Source: Planctomycetaceae bacterium (GTDB taxonomy: Bacteria > Planctomycetota > Planctomycetia > Planctomycetales > Planctomycetaceae). Taken from it: DNA of 64,000 nt. The notes under the pieces were generated by a model, which was not told the DNA's origin, did not search any database, and saw only the letters and a program-made list of their open reading frames with translations. The DNA lies in contig JACKHO010000005.1 in the NCBI GenBank assembly GCA_020638955.1, positions 434,001-498,000 of the forward strand, read 5' to 3'. The position numbers were made by a program, and so were the translations under genes. This document shows, piece by piece, positions 8,818 through 17,045 of this stretch. Position 1 is the first letter of the stretch. Each line of letters starts with the position of its first letter.

Positions 8818-9672
8818 TTACGAAGGTTTCGTGGCCTGCACCATCGACGTGGAAAATGTGCTGATGGCTTCAAGTGCCGTATCCAATGCCTCAGGTCCTT
8901 CGCCAATTTCATTCAGGTGGCGCACAATTCCGGAACCGACGATGACACCATCGGCCAAATTGCGAAGGGGATCGACGTGTTCCGGCTTGCTGATTCCGAA
9001 TCCCACCGCCAGTGGCAATGACGTTTCGGCTCGCAGCCAGGCGAGTTGGTCCAGCAGGTCTGTCTGAAGGTTTTCCCGCGTCCCCGTCGTGCCAGCGACG
9101 GCAATGCAGTACACAAATCCGGAACACGCCTTGAGGATTTCCCATACGCGTTCGCGGGGTGTTGTCGGAGCCACAAGCTGAATGAGGTCGAGACCTGCTT
9201 CACGGACAACGCCGAACATTTCTTCCGCTTCATCACCTGGCAGGTCAGGAATGATGAACCCCGAGAAACCGGCATCGCGTGCAGATTCGACAAACGCTTT
9301 CGGACCAATTCGGAAAATGATGGCATACGAGACCATCGCCACCAGCGGCGGCAATTCGTCGGTCGGTAACTCACTGACCGCATCAAAAATCTGATGGACG
9401 GTGAGCTTCTTGTTGAGTGCCCGCGTGTAGGATGATTGAATGACGGGGCCGTCAGCAATGGGGTCGCTGTACGGAAAGCCGACTTCAATGAGGTTCACGC
9501 CCGTGGCGGCCAGCGTGCTGATGAGTTTCTGCGTGCCGGTCATATCCGGATCGCCCGCCGTTACAAACGGCATAAATGCCATTTGTCCGTTGGACTTCAG
9601 GGTTTCGAACGTCTGTTGGATCCTCGTCGACACAGTGGTTCCTGTCTCAAAATGCCGTTCAGTCATACTCAT
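8818..9672 (-). CDS. trpA: Tryptophan synthase alpha subunit
   Basis: The 284-residue TIM barrel cleaves indole-3-glycerol phosphate to indole and glyceraldehyde 3-phosphate for TrpB. ATFVTAGDP-type sequence appears as MPFVTAGDPD near the N-terminus. VGFPYSDPIADGPVIQ contains the catalytic aspartate region, GFIIPDLPGDEAEE the second catalytic motif, and LAVGFGISKPEHV the phosphate-binding segment. ATG 9672 follows a GTG that is less likely to be used. trpB is not next to it, so the trp genes are dispersed here. Confidence 0.95.
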   Translation of the reverse strand: MSMTERHFETGTTVSTRIQQTFETLKSNGQMAFMPFVTAGDPDMTGTQKLISTLAATGVNLIEVGFPYSDPIADGPVIQSSYTRALNKKLTVHQIFDAVSELPTDELPPLVAMVSYAIIFRIGPKAFVESARDAGFSGFIIPDLPGDEAEEMFGVVREAGLDLIQLVAPTTPRERVWEILKACSGFVYCIAVAGTTGTRENLQTDLLDQLAWLRAETSLPLAVGFGISKPEHVDPLRNLADGVIVGSGIVRHLNEIGEGPEALDTALEAISTFSTSMVQATKPS

Positions 9673-9824
9673 CACTCAGGATGGGGAGTGTCGACCACGC
9701 CATGCTGTGAGTCAACGGAACACGAAAAATTCCACGGCGTGGCGAACCGGGCAATAGATGTACTATCCTCAACCGTCACAACAAGGCGAATCCCTAGAAA
9801 CTGACAGCCTGCGAGGAAAGCGAA

Positions 9825-10226
9825 GTGGCAGCCCCCATTCGAGTGAAGCGAATCGATCACGTGACTTTTGTGTGTAAAGACATGGAGGCTTCACGCAAGT
9901 TCTACGCGGACGTGCTCGGAATGGACGAAGTCCCACGTCCCGGCTTCAAGTTTCCCGGACTCTGGTTTCAGGCTGGAACGACGCAAATCCATTTGATTGG
10001 GGAACATCCGGAATCTGGCCCGGCCAGTGTTTTCATTCCGGAAGAGTGTGCCATCAGCCGCACGCGACACGTGGCCTTCGAGGTGGACGACGCTATGGCC
10101 GCTCGCGATCGCCTCGTGGAACTGGGAATTGAAATCCAGGCGGGGCCGAAGAATCGGCCTGATGGTCCTATTCAGTTGTACGTATTCGATCCCGACCGCA
10201 ACCTCGTGGAACTTTACTCGATGTAA
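9825..10226 (+). CDS. VOC family protein (glyoxalase/bleomycin resistance fold)
   Basis: 133 residues, GTG start with GAGGAAAG upstream. It begins with IDHVTFVCKDMEASRKFYADVLGM, the classic first half of a vicinal-oxygen-chelate domain with a metal-ligand His. RHVAFEVDD opens the second beta-alpha-beta unit, and DPDRNLVELY supplies the terminal Glu ligand. Members include glyoxalase I-like enzymes and dioxygenases; the substrate is not predictable. Confidence 0.88.
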   Translation: MAAPIRVKRIDHVTFVCKDMEASRKFYADVLGMDEVPRPGFKFPGLWFQAGTTQIHLIGEHPESGPASVFIPEECAISRTRHVAFEVDDAMAARDRLVELGIEIQAGPKNRPDGPIQLYVFDPDRNLVELYSM

Positions 10227-10340
10227 ACCCTGATGATTGCCGATCTTCTGCACTGTGCAGAAGGTCTGTTCATACGCTAGAGTGTTCTTGGCCCTACTTG
10301 TACTCGTCAACAATTCTGTTCAAAAACATCAGCACCAGCC

Positions 10341-10535
10341 ATGTCGGAACTTCCCAAACGAGTCGTGATTGCATCGATGATCGTAGCTGGCGTTGTCGCG
10401 CTGGCGGCTGTTCTGGATTTGTCGATTGGCTTGCCATTTGGCCGCAAGCACACCATGGTCATGGACATTCTCTTCATTCTGTCCTCAGCCATCGTAGGCT
10501 ATCTGGCCTACGACTCCTACAAAGACCTGGGCTAA
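10341..10535 (+). CDS. Small two-helix membrane protein
   Basis: 64 residues, ATG start. Two hydrophobic segments, VVIASMIVAGVVALAAVLDL and TMVMDILFILSSAIVGYLA, are separated by a short polar loop (PFGRKH). No family motif recognised. The clean composition and regular helices argue that this is a true gene; the function is unknown. Confidence 0.65.
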   Translation: MSELPKRVVIASMIVAGVVALAAVLDLSIGLPFGRKHTMVMDILFILSSAIVGYLAYDSYKDLG

Positions 10536-11087
10536 GTCGGACTAGCGGCATCCCAGACTTCTCGTCGGTATTGCAACTTTCAGCGACGAGAGTGGGCTTG
10601 AATTCGGCGAAGAACACAATTGCCGTGTGCCACGGGCTGCTTGCCAGCCCGTGCCTCGACGTGCAACTGTTATGTGAGGCGGAGGCGCCCCGTGACAGCG
10701 GAAGCCCGAAACATCACTCGTTCGTGTGCCGTCTCATTCCTTCTCAAAACAAAAAATCGAGTCGCGACTCTGGGCGAGCATATCCTAATGCCACGGCTTC
10801 AAGGATTTAAAATGCGTTCCGTCGCCGGCCGGCTCATAGAAAGGGTGAACCTTGGATCACCCTTTCAGTTGGGAACGCATTCTCGACCCGATTTGCATCA
10901 GGTCACCGTATGCGGATGTGCTCAATCCCAACAGACCACGTTGCGCCGGATGAATCGGAGCCTGTGGTCACTCTCCCTGCCGCGAAGCCAAGATGGCGAG
11001 GTGAGCAACTCTCTCTGCGCCCAATCTGTCGACCGCCCCAAACTTAAAGTCAACGCAACTCACGACACATCGACCACAACCACCCGC
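10536..11087. other. Intergenic region with nested palindromes
   Basis: No gene is supported. A REP-like palindrome lies at 10629-10655 (GCCACGGGCTG and CAGCCCGTGCC arms). A second structured element covers 10811-10881 and is listed separately. The right end borders the decayed integrase. Confidence 0.5.
10811..10881. repeat. Nested inverted-repeat element (71 bp)
   Basis: The outer arms AATGCGTTCC (10811-10820) and GGAACGCATT (10872-10881) are perfect 10-bp complements. Inside, AAAGGGTGA (10840-10848) pairs perfectly with TCACCCTTT (10857-10865) around an 8-base loop. The left arm holds a further GC palindrome (GCCGGCCGGC). It could be a cruciform, a mobile MITE-like repeat or a structured RNA; none can be decided here. 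Confidence 0.6.
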
Positions 11088-11305
11088 CGTGCCACTGCCA
11101 GGTGAGTCAGGAATTCTTCCATATCCGCCTTTCCCAACTCGCAGGGACGCTACCACGCTCCCTGATTCCGGTCGCCGTGAAACCGAATAAACCGCTCCAC
11201 CCAGGCGACATAGGCCTGTTCGGTGCGATTCGAGTAATGCAACCGCCGCAGAGTTAACCGCATGCGATCCAACAGTTTTGGCGATTTTTCAGGTACCGGT
11301 CGCAT
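11088..11305 (-). pseudogene. intI: Integron integrase (IntI) N-terminal remnant, copy A
   Basis: Reading leftward from ATG 11305 the translation matches the start of integron tyrosine recombinases (SPK-LLDRMRLTLRRLHYS, then TEQAYVAWVERFIRFH). It is nearly identical to copy B at 48514. An in-frame TAG at 11150-11152 (a Trp-Lys codon pair in copy B has become Trp-stop) interrupts it, and homology ends at about 11088, well before the catalytic Arg/His/Tyr region. The gene is therefore dead. It reads away from the cassette gene at 11497, the normal integron orientation. Confidence 0.85.
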
Positions 11306-11466
11306 CCGCACTCACTCCGCTTTATACATCAACCGAATCGCTCCTTCCGCTTGACGCTCCCGATCCATCAGTCAACAATGAGGCAAGGACTGAAACCAAA
11401 TGTCAAACTCCGATAGACGGAAGATTCCCCTGTGATAGGTGGAATGACCTTTCCGCCTATCATTTA
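11306..11466 (+). other. attI-like region of integron remnant A
   Basis: This segment lies between the dead integrase and the first cassette and is nearly identical to 48353-48513 in inverted orientation. It contains a strong hairpin at 11433-11462 (GATAGGTGGAA / TTTCCGCCTATC, one mismatch). Homology between copies ends exactly at CATTTA (11461-11466), where the cassettes begin, which defines the insertion point. In integrons this region holds attI and usually the cassette promoter; the promoter itself was not identified. Confidence 0.75.
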
Positions 11467-11496
11467 TTTATTTTGCAACAATAGGTGCTTACTTCC

Positions 11497-11925
11497 ATGC
11501 CAACCGTAACAGTCTATGTTGGGTTGCCGGGTTCCGGAAAATCGTATCACGCATCACAATTCGCTGTCGAACAAGGCGTTCCACATATTGAAGACGCGTT
11601 TCACCCGGACAAGGACAATCCAATCCAGTCCATAGCATCTCAGTTAGCGAATGGCGACTGCGTAATCGACGCCGTCAAGATGATCCATCCTTCCGAGCGT
11701 CCGAACTTTGTACAAGAAATAGGTGCCATCGTTCCCAATGTGGTCGTCGTGTGGCGATACTTGAAGAACGAACCGATCGTCTCGATCAAAAACATAATTC
11801 ACGACTTTGAGGTTTGCGGGCGTTCAAATTGGATGGAGCGAATCGAGACGGTCCTCAAGACAACCACTCATTACAAAGGGTTCGACGAATCTGAGGCAAT
11901 CCCCGTACACAAGGCGTACGAATAG
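11497..11925 (+). CDS. P-loop ATPase/kinase-like cassette protein
   Basis: 142 residues from ATG 11497 (a GTG at 11485 is possible). VYVGLPGSGKSYHASQFA is a Walker A motif near the N-terminus, typical of small AAA/polynucleotide-kinase-like proteins. CVIDAVKMIHPSERP and VVVVWRYLKNEP could supply the Walker B strand and following helix. No nuclease or transferase motif is obvious. Its position directly after the attI-like region, and before an attC-like half-site, makes it a captured integron cassette gene. The specific function is unknown. Confidence 0.75.
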   Translation: MPTVTVYVGLPGSGKSYHASQFAVEQGVPHIEDAFHPDKDNPIQSIASQLANGDCVIDAVKMIHPSERPNFVQEIGAIVPNVVVVWRYLKNEPIVSIKNIIHDFEVCGRSNWMERIETVLKTTTHYKGFDESEAIPVHKAYE

Positions 11926-11958
11926 TCTTCAGTGCGTGATCACGATTTGGGAAAAACC

Positions 11959-11984
11959 AAATAACAAAGGCATGAACGCGGGTC
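11959..11984 (+). other. attC-like half-site, interrupted
   Basis: AAATAAC followed by AAAGGCATGAACGCGGG resembles the left half of the attC at 47437-47482 (GCAGAAC then AAGGCGGTCAACCGG). AAATAAC is the reverse complement of GTTATTT; the cassette start reads TTTATTT at 11467-11473, so six of seven core bases pair with it. The expected right half is not contiguous: a REP palindrome begins at 11985. Confidence 0.55.
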
Positions 11985-12018
11985 GGGTGGCACGCCCTGA
12001 CGTCAGGAAGGGCGTGGT
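11985..12018 (+). repeat. REP palindrome, left flank of RAYT gene
   Basis: A 34-base element starting GGGTGGCACGCCC with an internal TGACGTCA core. It is the exact reverse complement of the element at 12751-12784, so the two bracket the RAYT gene as perfect inverted repeats. Confidence 0.85.
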
Positions 12019-12093
12019 TTGTGTTGACGGCATCGTCAGTTTGAGCCACCTTTCTGAAAGTCGTGGACACACGAACAACACCGTGAGGCCGAC

Positions 12094-12681
12094 ATGCGTG
12101 TGCGAAGTCCGTCAGGTAAATCCTATTTCAGCAAGCGCCGAAAACGTTTCGATGAGGGACGCTGCCCACGTTCATTGACATTCAGTTGTTATCATCGCTT
12201 TCAATTTCTGGCGAAGGATCGAACCCGGCAATGGTTTGTCGAGGCACTCCAGCAGGCACGTGAGAAGTATCCCGTTGACTTGTGGGCCTGGGTGATTATG
12301 CCCGAACACGTTCACTTGCTGGTCTGCCCTCGTGTCGACGGCAGAGACGTGAGTTCGTTCGTAGCTCGCGTAAAGGAGAAGACCGCTAGAACCGCGATTG
12401 CCTGGCTCAAAGCAAACGCGTCCGAGTGGTTGCCGAAGATTACAGTTGTCGAAGGAAAACGCACGAGACATCGGTTCTGGCAGCCTGGAGGCGGATATGA
12501 CCGGAATTTGGATAGTGCGAAGACGGTGCGGGCCACCATCGACTATTTGCACGCGAATCCCGTCCGCCGGGGACTGGTTGAGCGAACGACAGATTGGGAA
12601 TGGTCCAGCGCACGCTGGTATGCCGGTGACGATGCAGTCATTGAAATGGACAATAGCCTTCCAGACATTGGGGAGCAGTGA
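12094..12681 (+). mobile_element. REP-associated tyrosine transposase (RAYT, Y1/IS200-like family)
   Basis: A 195-residue coding sequence. LWAWVIMPEHVHLLVCP carries the HUH metal-binding histidine pair of Y1 transposases. YLHANPVRRGLVER and DWEWSSARWYAG are the C-terminal RAYT signature. REP palindromes on both sides are the expected substrates. RAYTs are usually single-copy, domesticated relatives of IS200/IS605 transposases that spread REP sequences. The reading frame is intact. Confidence 0.9.
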
Positions 12682-12701
12682 CACGTAGCCACGCATCCAA
12701 T

Positions 12702-12735
12702 GCCACGCCCTTCCTGGCGTCAGGGCGTGCCACCC
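12702..12735 (+). repeat. REP palindrome, right flank (inner)
   Basis: Same family as 11985-12018 in reverse orientation, with one or two base differences (CTGGCGTCAG in place of CTGACGTCAG). Confidence 0.85.
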
Positions 12736-12750
12736 ATCCACGCTTCCCAA

Positions 12751-12784
12751 ACCACGCCCTTCCTGACGTCAGGGCGTGCCACCC
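12751..12784 (+). repeat. REP palindrome, right flank (outer)
   Basis: Exact reverse complement of the REP at 11985-12018. It sits 15 bases after the inner copy, so the right side of the RAYT gene has a tandem pair. Confidence 0.87.
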
Positions 12785-12929
12785 AGCCCGTTACCGGCGC
12801 AGCGTGGTAGTCAGGTGTGGCAATTCACTGCAGGAATGGTTAGAGTCAAATCGGTTTCTCGTGGCTCTCTGTCCACGGGCAACTGGCGAGTGCGCCCCAA
12901 TTTGATCCTCCTACCCTGAGAGTGCTGCG

Positions 12930-13457
12930 ATGAACCTGAAAAGCTTGGCGTTGGCAATATCCCTCATTCCGGTGCTTTCAGTTGTCGCCCAGGCGGACGA
13001 ACCAAGTAAGGCGGAAGTTGAAAGATATTTGAATCAGATTTCTGAATCGCACTCAGCGCTGTACAAGGTGGGTGAGCGGTTCGGCAAGACGCTGGCCCCA
13101 CTGCTGCAGGGGCGTGAGCCTGATTCGCGCGAAGTGCATCGTTCGTTTCGTGACGTCGCTCAGACGCTGGGCCGTGTTCGCCGAGATGTAAAAACCTGGG
13201 ACGTGCCCGATCATCCAACCGCTCGCAAGCTCGCGGTTGCCAATGACGAATTCATGGAATATCAGGTGACAGCGACTCTGGAGTGGCTGCCTTCAATTCT
13301 TGATATCATGGAAGATGACTCCAAGTCGCTGGAGCAGCGGGCTAAAGACGTTCTTGAGGAACTCGAAGCCGGCGGAGCGAAGGAAAACGAGGTTGGGACA
13401 AAGGTCCGCGAAGCCTACACCCGTTTGGCCAATCAGTTTGACATTGACGTGGAATAG
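12930..13457 (+). CDS. Exported helical protein of unknown function
   Basis: 175 residues. A Sec signal (LALAISLIPVLSVVAQADE) is followed by a mostly helical, charged domain without cysteines. No known family was recognised. The sequence EVERYLNQISESHSALYKV and the long acidic C-terminal helices suggest a small periplasmic helical bundle. A 60-base gap separates it from the next secreted protein gene. Confidence 0.65.
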   Translation: MNLKSLALAISLIPVLSVVAQADEPSKAEVERYLNQISESHSALYKVGERFGKTLAPLLQGREPDSREVHRSFRDVAQTLGRVRRDVKTWDVPDHPTARKLAVANDEFMEYQVTATLEWLPSILDIMEDDSKSLEQRAKDVLEELEAGGAKENEVGTKVREAYTRLANQFDIDVE

Positions 13458-13518
13458 CCTCATTGAGTTGGCTAGTTGATTCCAACATTGTTTTTCTCAC
13501 CATGATGAGGGGAAGATT

Positions 13519-14343
13519 GTGCGCTCACTTCCGCTTCTCGTTTTCTGTTTCACGCTCGCCGGAATTGCAAATGCCGCCGAGCCGCTGAAGCTGGCCTGGA
13601 AAGACAACTACCTCACCGTTTCGGGTGATCAAATCCCCGGCGAGTCGATCAAAATCCACTATCTGGAAGCGTATTGCCGAGCAGGATCGACCGACGCCGA
13701 CTGGGGGAAGCACACCCGGATGCAGCATCAAACTGAGCTGTTATCTGCTTCGCCGGATGGAACCGAGTTGAAGCTGCGTTGTCACGTCGCTGACGGACTG
13801 GTCGTCGACCACACCATTACTTCGACGACGGACGAAGTCGATTTTCGAATTGAAGCGCACAATCCCACCGATAAACGTTCCGAGGCCCATTGGGCTCAGC
13901 CGTGCATCCGGCTCGATCGCTTCACCGGAGCGAATCAGAAAACTTACCTTGCGAAGAGCTTCGTGTTTCTCGACGGCAAGCTCACGCGTATGCCCACGCC
14001 CCATTGGGCCACGCAGGCACGTTACATTCCAGGGCAGGTGTGGTGTCCAAAAGGCGTCGACCGCAACGACGTGAATCCACGACCGCTGAGTGAACTCGTT
14101 CCCAGCAACGGCTTGATTGGCTGTTTCTCGGAAGATGACTCCATGCTGTTCGCGACAGCGTTTGAGCCGTATCAGGAACTCTTTCAAGGCGTCATCGTCT
14201 GCCTCCATGCCGACTTCCGTCTCGGAGGAGTTCAGCCGGGCGAGCACAAAACGATTCGGGGCAAAATCTACATCGTGCCCAATGACGTCGACGCGCTGCT
14301 GAAACGCTACGGTAAAGATTTCCCGGAACACGTGGCTGAGTAG
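13519..14343 (+). CDS. Exported beta-rich protein of unknown function
   Basis: 274 residues, GTG start with GAGGGGAAG upstream. A signal peptide (LLVFCFTLAGIANAAE) precedes a beta-rich sequence (LKLAWKDNYLTVSGDQIPGE, FRIEAHNPTDKRSEAHWAQP). Alternating strands with several Trp and His residues suggest a carbohydrate-binding or mutarotase-like beta sandwich, but no diagnostic motif was found. It may be co-transcribed with the preceding small exported protein. Confidence 0.65.
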   Translation: MRSLPLLVFCFTLAGIANAAEPLKLAWKDNYLTVSGDQIPGESIKIHYLEAYCRAGSTDADWGKHTRMQHQTELLSASPDGTELKLRCHVADGLVVDHTITSTTDEVDFRIEAHNPTDKRSEAHWAQPCIRLDRFTGANQKTYLAKSFVFLDGKLTRMPTPHWATQARYIPGQVWCPKGVDRNDVNPRPLSELVPSNGLIGCFSEDDSMLFATAFEPYQELFQGVIVCLHADFRLGGVQPGEHKTIRGKIYIVPNDVDALLKRYGKDFPEHVAE

Positions 14344-14607
14344 TTTTTGCGCTGCACTTACCGGTTGCCGGGGGTGATTCATTCTGTGAACGCCCCAGTG
14401 AGCACCGCCCCTAAGCTGCTGTGCCGCAACACCTTCCGGGATTCTGGCAAAGTTTTATTTTCTTCTCAAATCTCCTCAATACTGCGGACCCGCTAGCGAA
14501 TAGCTCATTGGAAACAGTCACCGGATACGTCCGGATGCATGAAGCAATTCAAAACCAAAAGTGCTGTACCCGTTTCAGCACGAGCTTGTATTGAGGGAGA
14601 TCATATC

Positions 14608-15423
14608 ATGGTCAAGAAAATTGTTGTCGGTAGTCTGGTCCTGACCGTTGTTGGTGGACTCATTTTCGGCCGCGATGCCGTGAGCTACGTTCGTACCGGG
14701 TTCACCTCGGTGCAGGAGTCGGTACGCAGCAACGTGCCACTCGAGTTTGAAATTGAGCGTGCGAAGCAGGAAGTCGCCGAGTTGCTGCCGGAAATTCGCA
14801 AGTCGGTCACCTCCATCGCACAGCAGCAGGTGGAAGTGGAGCGACTTACGAAGGCAATTGAGAATCGCGAAAAGGCATTGGCCGAGCAGGAAGAGGCCAT
14901 TATGTCACTCTCTGACGACCTGAAGAGCGGCGACGAAATGTTCGTCTATGCTGGTCATCGCTACTCGCAGTCGGAAGTCGAAAAGGATTTGGCCGAGCGA
15001 TTCAATCGCTTCAAGATTGCTGAGGACACACTCAAGCGTGAACGCGAATTGCTGGTCAGTAAGGAGTCGGCCTTGGCGTCACATCGCGAAGCACTGGAGA
15101 GTATGCTGTCACAACGCAAAGGGTTCGAAGTTGAACTCGAACGGCTCCAGGCACGCCTGCGAACCATTGAAGCCCGCAAGCAAATCAGCACGCTGGAAAT
15201 TGATGATTCCCAACTCGCTCATGTGAAGGGTGTCATTAGTGAAATTGACAAGCGGCTCGATGTAGAAGACGCTGTCTTGGCGGCAGAAGGAAACTTCTCA
15301 GGCCTCATCCCGGTTGAGAAAGATGCCGAACAGGAAGCCACCGAAGGAATTGCCCTGCGTGTTGACGAATACTTTCATGGACGAAGCGCAGAAGCAACGG
15401 AACTCGTCAGTACCGAGAAGTAA
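14608..15423 (+). CDS. Membrane-anchored coiled-coil protein
   Basis: 271 residues from ATG 14608, which has a clear GAGGGAG site. An N-terminal hydrophobic helix (VVGSLVLTVVGGLIFG) is followed by long heptad-rich helices, for example QQQVEVERLTKAIENREKAL and RKGFEVELERLQARLRTIEA. The arrangement recalls PspA-like or envelope spacer proteins but no family is certain. It is a single gene closed by a hairpin terminator. Confidence 0.7.
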   Translation: MVKKIVVGSLVLTVVGGLIFGRDAVSYVRTGFTSVQESVRSNVPLEFEIERAKQEVAELLPEIRKSVTSIAQQQVEVERLTKAIENREKALAEQEEAIMSLSDDLKSGDEMFVYAGHRYSQSEVEKDLAERFNRFKIAEDTLKRERELLVSKESALASHREALESMLSQRKGFEVELERLQARLRTIEARKQISTLEIDDSQLAHVKGVISEIDKRLDVEDAVLAAEGNFSGLIPVEKDAEQEATEGIALRVDEYFHGRSAEATELVSTEK

Positions 15424-15435
15424 GTTGAAGTGACC

Positions 15436-15480
15436 TCTGCAAGCCGTCCGGTCTCGCGTTGAATCAACGCGAGGCCGGAT
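15436..15480 (+). terminator. Hairpin terminator
   Basis: CCGGTCTCGCGTT and AACGCGAGGCCGG pair around GAATC, within outer CTGCAA/TTTGCAG arms; a T-rich stretch follows. It separates the coiled-coil gene from the FHA/kinase operon. Confidence 0.7.
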
Positions 15481-15531
15481 TTGCAGATTGGTTTTTCTGT
15501 TTTGTTATACGTTCAGTCCCAGGCGGCCACG

Positions 15532-16434
15532 ATGAAACTCGTTGAACAAGTCAAAAGCTGGTGGAAAGGCTTTTGCAACTCCGTTCGTCAGGAGTCGCAA
15601 CGCTGGCACATAGTTTGTACTCAGTGCGGCAAGAAGAAATCAGTCTGGGAAAGTGGTGGGGTGCGGTGGAAGGCTGCGGGGAATTCGCACAAGCTGGTTT
15701 ATTGTTCCGGCTGCCAGAAAATGGTCTGGGCGAAAATGGTGTATCTTCCCGAGTCGTCCGTGGGGAACGCTTCGCCGACTTTGGAAACCACGGTCGAAGA
15801 GCCAAACGCGGCTTCCTCCCCTGACGAGTCTCAATCACCAGCGACTGCAGGAATTCGTCTCTGGATCGATGGAGTTGGCTGCTGGCGGTTGTTAACGGCA
15901 GACACAATTCACATTGGCGGCGGTGCGAACGCTGGATCTGCAGTGGCGGACATAGTCATTCAGGCACCGCTTTCACGTTCCCATGCTCTCATCGAGCGAT
16001 TCGGCGAAGACTACTCGTTCACAGCGAAGGGCTCCACGCAAATCAACAATGAACCTGTGAATGGACAGGTGCATTTGACGGCCTCCTCGGAAATTCAACT
16101 GGGAGATGATGTCCAACTCCGCCTGGAAGTTCCCAATCAGTTAAGTCGTTCGGCCCGCCTGACCTGCACGAACGGGCACCGGTTTGTTGATTCAAGTGAC
16201 GGAATCATCCTGGTGAAGGACCATTTGTTTCTCGGTCCGTCTGCCGGGGCACATATTCATTGTCCTGCCTGGCCGGCGCAGCTTGTACTCTTTTTGCGAG
16301 GGGGCGAACTGTATTGTCAGGGCGGGGATACGTTGAGAATCAACAGCGAATCCATGAACGCAGCACATGCACTACAACATGGTGACGTCATTAGCGGCCA
16401 GGACCTGCGAATTCGAGTGGAGATTGAGTCATGA
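15532..16434 (+). CDS. FHA-domain protein with N-terminal zinc ribbon
   Basis: 300 residues from ATG 15532. Residues about 25-65 hold CTQCGKKK and CSGCQK, a four-cysteine zinc ribbon. Residues about 110-205 form a forkhead-associated domain (PLSRSHALIERFGEDY, INNEPVNG), a phosphothreonine-binding module; LSRSHA carries the conserved Ser/His. A second similar beta unit follows (LTCTNGHRFV, LFLGPSAGAHIHCP), possibly a degenerate second FHA repeat. The stop overlaps the lipoprotein start by 4 bases, tying it to the Ser/Thr kinase two genes on. Confidence 0.83.
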   Translation: MKLVEQVKSWWKGFCNSVRQESQRWHIVCTQCGKKKSVWESGGVRWKAAGNSHKLVYCSGCQKMVWAKMVYLPESSVGNASPTLETTVEEPNAASSPDESQSPATAGIRLWIDGVGCWRLLTADTIHIGGGANAGSAVADIVIQAPLSRSHALIERFGEDYSFTAKGSTQINNEPVNGQVHLTASSEIQLGDDVQLRLEVPNQLSRSARLTCTNGHRFVDSSDGIILVKDHLFLGPSAGAHIHCPAWPAQLVLFLRGGELYCQGGDTLRINSESMNAAHALQHGDVISGQDLRIRVEIES

Positions 16435-17003
16435 GAGGTTGTGCCATTGGATTGCTGTTGCTGACGTCTGCCGCCTTCGTGTGCTGGGCCTTGCCGGGGT
16501 GTGCTGCAAAGCCTCCAGGTCCCACCGCCGACCAGTTCACACTGCACGTAGAACACGTCTTGGACGAAAACGACACCAAAGTCATTCGAATTCAGGTCGA
16601 ATTTACTGGTGAGCAGCGAATTGGTGTAACAGAGGGACGCGGCGACCTCAACTACGTCTTCGGCGGCTCGAATAGCAAAGACGTAAAAACATCATCCGGG
16701 GAATTTCTAATTTTCGCCCACCAAACACAGCAAAAGGACGAAGATGAAGTGATCCGACGTATCAGTTTCTTCGTTATGCCCAAAGTGAACGGTGGGCACG
16801 CTGGAGGAACAAGCGTGCACCACGTCCGCGGCGAAGGAACTTTATCCGATGAAATTGAATTGAATCTGCCAAGAGACGGAATATTTCCGCTGGGGAAACG
16901 AATACACATCGGCGAGGCGTATGGCCAACCGGTCAATATTTACGTCGGACCTCCAAGTGGCTGGGATGCGGAAATGGAGTTACCGAATTCCGCCACGAAC
17001 TGA
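16431..17003 (+). CDS. Lipoprotein of unknown function
   Basis: 190 residues. The N-terminus ends in LPGCAAK, a type II signal peptide lipobox. The rest is beta-rich without known motifs (VEFTGEQRIGVTEGRGDLNY). Its ATGA start overlaps the FHA gene stop, so it is translationally coupled. In this operon it may be a surface sensor or anchor partner of the kinase; that is inference from context. Confidence 0.72.
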   Translation: MRGCAIGLLLLTSAAFVCWALPGCAAKPPGPTADQFTLHVEHVLDENDTKVIRIQVEFTGEQRIGVTEGRGDLNYVFGGSNSKDVKTSSGEFLIFAHQTQQKDEDEVIRRISFFVMPKVNGGHAGGTSVHHVRGEGTLSDEIELNLPRDGIFPLGKRIHIGEAYGQPVNIYVGPPSGWDAEMELPNSATN

Positions 17004-17045
17004 CGGCAGGGAGTCAAACCGAGTACTCTATTCCTGGTACACGTC

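Noticed and set aside
11278..11484. Open frame conserved in both integron copies (11278-11484 and 48185-48541)
   Set aside because: It is antisense to the integrase start and attI-like region; conservation is explained by the duplicated DNA.
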